From positions 558,001-622,000 of the forward strand of contig MOWL01000088.1 of assembly GCA_002110485.1 (NCBI GenBank): a DNA stretch of 64,000 nt. Reading direction: 5' to 3'. The stretch comes from Emergomyces orientalis (lineage: Eukaryota > Ascomycota > Eurotiomycetes > Onygenales > Ajellomycetaceae). The position numbers and the translations under genes were made by a program. Below, one piece after another: positions 59,381-64,000 of this stretch; within the stretch, counting starts at the first letter, position 1, and every line of letters begins with the position of its first letter. The notes below the pieces were generated by a model. That model did not search any database. It saw nothing but the letters and a program-made list of their open reading frames with translations, and was not told where the DNA came from.

Positions 59381-62300
59381 CTATGAAAACATATCTGCCA
59401 CTCCTGTTAAATCCGGTCCACTGTTGATATCGACTTTGCCTCCTTCCTGCCCTTCCATTTCCGTTGTGTAACGTTCCTGGAGAGCAGATTTAGGCTTCCT
59501 CCGAACAGGTGGGGGACCAGCAATGCGCCCCTGTTCGCTAATACTTACACCCCGTAAACCCTCTAATAACTCGAGAACCAGTGTTCTCTGTTGGCGTCCT
59601 GACCCGGACTCCCTGAGAGCGATGTATGTAGCCGCAACTTTGCTTTTTGACATATCTGGTAGGCTTTCTATGATCCTTGTCGGTGTATCGCTGGTAGACC
59701 CATATACCGTCCAAATTGAAGCAATAAGTTGTGCAAGTTCCTTTTGCATGTCGACAAAATAGGGCTCGTGAACGGATGTGATGCATGCTTTTAGGATATC
59801 AGTGCTGATGAATTCGCGGATACTTTTCGCAGTGGGGTTATCGATTTCGAGGACGAATACGTCGAGTATTGATCGAATGACACGGGTTACGATGGTACAA
59901 CAACGTGTGTCTTTCATGCGGATAGCGTGTGTGCAGAAGAGCATTACTGGTTCGAGGATTTGGGGGGATGAAAGAATGAAGTGGCGTATAGAGTCAGCCA
60001 GGGTAGGTTGGTTAGCAGTGCCATTTTGTTTGCTTGGCTCGGTAACCTTTTCCGGATCTGTTTTTGAGTGGAGTGTTAGTTATAAAAATCCAAGTAGGTC
60101 AAGAAATTGGGAAGCGACTGACCTCCCCGCTGCGGGTCAAGAAGACTAGCCACCATCATGACAACTGAATAAGTTAGTTGGCGGAGGATACTTTCATCTT
60201 TCATTTCTACTGTTAAATCAGAGTCGACCATCCCAGCTTTTCGATGCTCTATTATGTCCCATTCCGTAGTGATCTTTTTGTCGATTTGAATAAATAGCGA
60301 CGATAAGATCGGAGGCAAGAAATGGTGTCGAAATCTTGCTGGGCAATCGTCAACAAGACAGCGGGAAATATTCAGCAACACAGACAACTGATGGCAAGAA
60401 AGAGATGTCGCGTCATTAAATAATGCTTGGGACAGGGGAACAGGAAGCTCTTCAAAAGAGTAGAAATGTTCCCGGAGTCTGCTCATACTGTAAAGAATGG
60501 AATAGCAGGCTTCTCGTACAGCTCTGACTTTCCCTCGAACAGAGGATGAAAATCCCTCGAGTGTGGCCTTCGAGGTAGTTATGCGTGCATAGAAATCTTC
60601 TCTACTGCCGCTTGAGATGCCTGCCTGCCAGAACCGATCTGTGAGGATCCGGCCAACAAGTGGGCGCATATCATGTGGCAGACCGGGAGAATTTTCCGGA
60701 TTGTGAAAGGCGTGTGCATGGCTAGGGGCCGGTTAGCTTAGGCTTATAAAGTTGTGGGGGCTATTTTGCGTACCTCAGAAGCTGGAGCAATGTCGGGAGA
60801 ATAAGGGGAATTGAGTCGCGCCACAAATCGCATGCAATTGAGTACGCTGGGTCGGTTACTTGTAGCTTTTCTGTGGATACTGACAACATCGTTTTCGTCA
60901 TACGTAGCGGAAGTTGCTAGAGGTGTTAGCTGAAGACCTTTGACCGTAGTGAAGTCATGACATAAATACCTGGAATTTTGATGTCATATGGGCTTGTATT
61001 TTTTCCCCCTCCTCATCGAGAGGTATCGTCGACCAGTCCTCTACCTTTTGGGCTTGTACGCGCGGTAGATATGGCCAAATCTGGTCTAAACCAAGAATTT
61101 CACAGAACCCATCGAAAGACGTTGAAATCCGTTTGAACTCTTCGCTACTCCAGGATTGTCTAATAGGTTCAATGAACAATTGAAGTCGAGACTGTCGTAA
61201 AGCAGGGTCCACCTGCGGCGCCCGTTGCCTAAATATTCTTATTAGAAACCCCAGTCTCTGAATTATTAGGACAAACTTACATTATGATGAGAAGGATCGA
61301 AGAGAGTTCCATTTGGGGCCTATCTTCCGCATTTGACGATGAAACTATCTCCTGGATTTTTTGTTCTAGAACATCGTAAAACGTCTGAACTCGTCAGTAG
61401 AGCCCAGAATTTCCGGTCGCGGCACGAACTTACTGAAAAATAGTCCGCGTAGCGTATGGTAAGCCGCCGTATTTCGAATGTAGCCATATTGTGGAGTTCC
61501 TTCACGGCTTCAGAGTAGGCAGGGAATTCTGGTCGATCGGGAGGGTTGGTCATCAGAATATGTTCAAGAACCTTCAGAGCGAAACTTGGGTTGTTTCTCA
61601 ACGCTTTGTAACAAAAATCAACGGAAAGTCTTATGACTCGTTCTTTAACGATTGGATCCTATTTAATTTAGTCGATTTATTGAAAACAGAAAGTGGGTCC
61701 TCAGTCCTTACTTCAAAATTCTTTTGCATTAGATTGAGCGCCCACGATTCTAGGGTGCTTTCCAACCCAAGTCGTTGCTGTTCCTAGCGTGGATGTAAGT
61801 ATCAAGAAATTGTGTTTTGCGAAGAACCACGTACATCCTGCTGTGGATATTTCCCATGCGCTTCAACCCATTTGCTGAAGCCTCTGAGAGTAGCTTCAAC
61901 GACAGTGAATTGAGTATCCGCTTGCAATGAGGGCAGAGAGTATTTTTTTAAGGTTGCAGCTAGCTTTGTCAACTAAGTCCTGGCGCGCAGTTGGTAGGGG
62001 AACTTACGATTGAAAGAGCCAACTGCATCATATAGATTGTTCAAGACATAATCTGCTCGGGCGAGTATATGTGGGATCGCGTCATGCGGACGCTGATACA
62101 CTATCAGTTCAATTGTTTGAGCACAGTACCGCCGGTAATTGCCAACGAATGCATGTCTTTCCGGTATGGTGTCGATGTCCTCATTGAGAAATATAATTGT
62201 GGGGTCATTTGTATCCTCAGGTAAAGTTTCATAGCGCACAAGACGTTGGGTGCAGGTTTCGAGTATTGGTGCGATAAGTCCCTGGATTACGTCTAAGCCG

Positions 62301-63695
62301 GTGATGTTGCTAGATGCTAGTAATCTAGACCATGAATGAAGGATGGGTATCGATACAGTCAGACTGGGGTGCTGAAGGATGTTCACAAGGAAGGGAAAAA
62401 ATGTTGCCAAATCGATACCCTTATGGAAATCGAAGTTCTTCTCCTCAAGGAATCCGGAAATATACGACATCAGCTGGAACGGTCTATGTTAGCTTTTGAG
62501 ACCCCAACAAAGAAAATGTGGAGAATTACTTCAGATAATTTCTTAGATATACTGTATTTCGAGTCCGAAATATCTTGCGCATCAACAATCGACCAGTTAT
62601 AGAGATTGTGCAGTAAATGCAGATTCTGAGTTTGATATACCAGATTGACAAGGTTTTGGAATTTCATCATATCATAATTCCTGCTATATAGTGCATGGAG
62701 AGCATCGATGGCAGCCTAAGGAATTATTAGTCGACGAAGCTCAGGAAAGTCGAAAAATCGAACTGGGGATGGAAAAATACACATACCATAAGAATGTCAT
62801 CGTCCTGGCACGTTAAAGCTTTGAAAGTGATTTCGACACACATAGAAGTTGATATTGCCAAAGGATTGGACCATAACATCAGCGATCGTAAGGTTGCTAA
62901 TGACTGTGCAGCGCATATTTTGGCTTCGCGAGAGCCGTGGATGTTATCTAGGCATTCGCTTAGAAACTCGCATGTCATGAGCAGCCATCCAGGGCTTCCA
63001 TCGCTTCGGTAGCGTAACTCGGCATGGTCTTCTCGCCCGGGGTGTAATTCTTCGAAGACAGAGTAAGGCGGAATTATTTCGACTAGTGCGAGATGGAGAG
63101 GGCTTTCGTGAGATGAAGAAGTTACATCTTCGTGATTAAAAATATCGTCGGACAATGTTTCTAGAATCGAAAGAACCAATTTCTTATGCGCCCAAGACAT
63201 ATTCCATATCCGGATCAAGTCTGCATCCATCTCCGTCCATTTACCAGCACCCCAGCTTCGCTTTGCTCCTTCTACCCATAGAAGCCCCACTTTGTTGCCG
63301 ATAAAAGACTTATCCTGGGGGCTTATTGATTTCGCCAAAAGGAAAATCTGCCCTTTTGCATTTTCCTGTTCTTCCTTGGATAGACGGGAATAACGATGCT
63401 TGAGAAAATGTTCAAGCAAAGAAAGGCCGAAATGGCGGAGGACGGGAGAATTATTTTTCTCCATTGCCAGAGAGTAGCCGGTATCGGCAGCCGATTTTGC
63501 ATGTTTCTGAGATTCGAGGAATTCGGAAGCTTGTTGACGGACGGCGTTGGTTGAAGTTGGATTGTGAATAATATCAAGAGCTTGTATGATGTTTGGCATG
63601 TTCGGCACCACAGAATCCAACGGGTTGGTGCCGCTGCTGGCAGCTTCAATATTCAGGGATGGAGGGGCAGGTCCAGCCATGCTGTTCCCACTCAT
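59381..63695 (-). CDS. MSN5: Exportin of the Msn5/exportin-5 family (karyopherin-beta)
   Basis: Eleven exons on the minus strand: 62787-63695, 62530-62715, 62008-62473, 61835-61959, 61712-61783, 61434-61658, 61281-61384, 60970-61228, 60774-60916, 60123-60721 and 59381-60057. They close exactly to 1254 residues, the usual size. The N-terminal importin-beta-like region shows NIIQALDIIHNPTSTNAVRQ, ASEFLESQKH and LRHFGLSLLEHFLKHR, followed by exportin-5-type HEAT repeats (KWTEMDADLIRIWNMSWAHK, SSNITGLDVIQGLIAPILET, LQADTQFTVVEATLRGFSKW). It should export phosphorylated transcription factors and RNA-protein cargo from the nucleus with Ran-GTP. Intron 3 is only 48 nt; an earlier AG would give 35 nt and break the frame. 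The start may be 63695 or Met 6 at 63680, which has the better context. The C-terminal tail is charged (GPPPVRRKPKSALQERY). Confidence 0.95.
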
Positions 63696-63879
63696 ATACC
63701 CAGAGCTAATCAAATTGGAATATCTGAACGAAGAATACTGATATCAATGTTTCATGGTTCTGGGCATACAGTCTCTAATAGTGGCGTCGATGCATGGTTT
63801 GAACTCCGCAGGCGTGATGAAATTCGAGATCAACGGCTGTAGGAAAAATCCCATGCGGGATTTTCTATTTATTTGAGTA

Positions 63880-64000
63880 TTAAACTTCCAGCTTGACAAC
63901 TATTTTAGCGTCTTCTAGGATGCCTGGTAGACCGTTGAAACGGTATGGGCAGGCGACTATGTCCGTTTGGCGTGGGTGTTTGGATGGTTGTTGCAGCGGA
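63880..64000 (-). CDS. Partial CDS, 3' end of a gene leaving the window on the right
   Basis: On the minus strand a frame stays open from the window edge for 39 codons to a TAA at 63880-63882. It ends DIVACPYRFNGLPGILEDAK IVVKLEV (two pieces of one run). Composition looks protein-like and it sits 184 bases upstream of the exportin start on the same strand. The family cannot be named from this fragment. Confidence 0.45.
   Translation of the reverse strand, partial: PLQQPSKHPRQTDIVACPYRFNGLPGILEDAKIVVKLEV

Overview
This window is nuclear DNA of a filamentous ascomycete. Genes are split by many short introns with GTRNGT donors and CTAAC-like branch points. Intergenic stretches are long, and the gene set is fungal: glycine-rich RRM protein, MIM2, PPxY/SH3 Lsb1-type protein, secreted tyrosinase, MBF1, Msn5-type exportin. 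The style fits Eurotiomycetes, probably Onygenales (Blastomyces/Histoplasma-like), but that is an inference from style and not from a marker. All exon structures below were built by hand from splice signals plus reading-frame continuity. Unless noted, exon lengths close in frame from ATG to stop.

Layout: 1-0.2 kb, possible end of a gene entering from the left. 2.6-4.9 kb, a 14-TM MFS drug/toxin exporter. 6.2-7.5 kb (-), a penta-EF-hand protein. 8.6-10.2 kb (+), a ChaC-type gamma-glutamylcyclotransferase, divergent from the EF-hand gene and carrying a splice-acceptor anomaly. 11.8-12.7 kb (-), a glycine-rich RRM protein. 16.6-19.6 kb (+), a 925-residue protein of unknown function. 25.9-26.5 kb (+), a small charged orphan gene alone in a desert. 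31.1-32.8 kb (+), a nuclear-looking protein with half a zinc cluster. 33.3-33.8 kb (-) MIM2 and 34.3-35.6 kb (+) eIF2-beta share a 500-bp head-to-head promoter with twin TCACGTG sites. 38.1-38.4 kb, a TA-flanked inverted-repeat element (MITE). 40.4-41.5 kb (-), a secreted tyrosinase. 46.2-46.5 kb (+), decayed blades of a PLL/HKWWDG-type beta-propeller lectin. 48.2-49.6 kb (-), an AIM24-family protein. 52.5-53.4 kb (-), an Lsb1/Pin3-type SH3 protein. 58.3-58.9 kb (+) MBF1. 59.4-63.7 kb (-) the exportin MSN5/XPO5 in 11 exons. 63.9-64 kb (-), the end of another gene leaving on the right.

There is no biosynthetic cluster or operon-like logic. Housekeeping genes (translation initiation, transcription coactivation, nuclear export, mitochondrial outer-membrane biogenesis) sit in compact islands at 33-36, 48-53 and 58-64 kb. 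Between them are low-density blocks (19.6-25.9, 26.5-31, 35.6-40.4, 41.5-48.2, 53.4-58.3 kb) holding microsatellites, a MITE, gene relics and the accessory tyrosinase.

I found no clearly new biological system. The items most worth a second look are the probable lost splice acceptor in the ChaC gene, the MITE, the lectin relic, the orphan small gene at 25.9 kb and the two unnamed regulatory-looking proteins.
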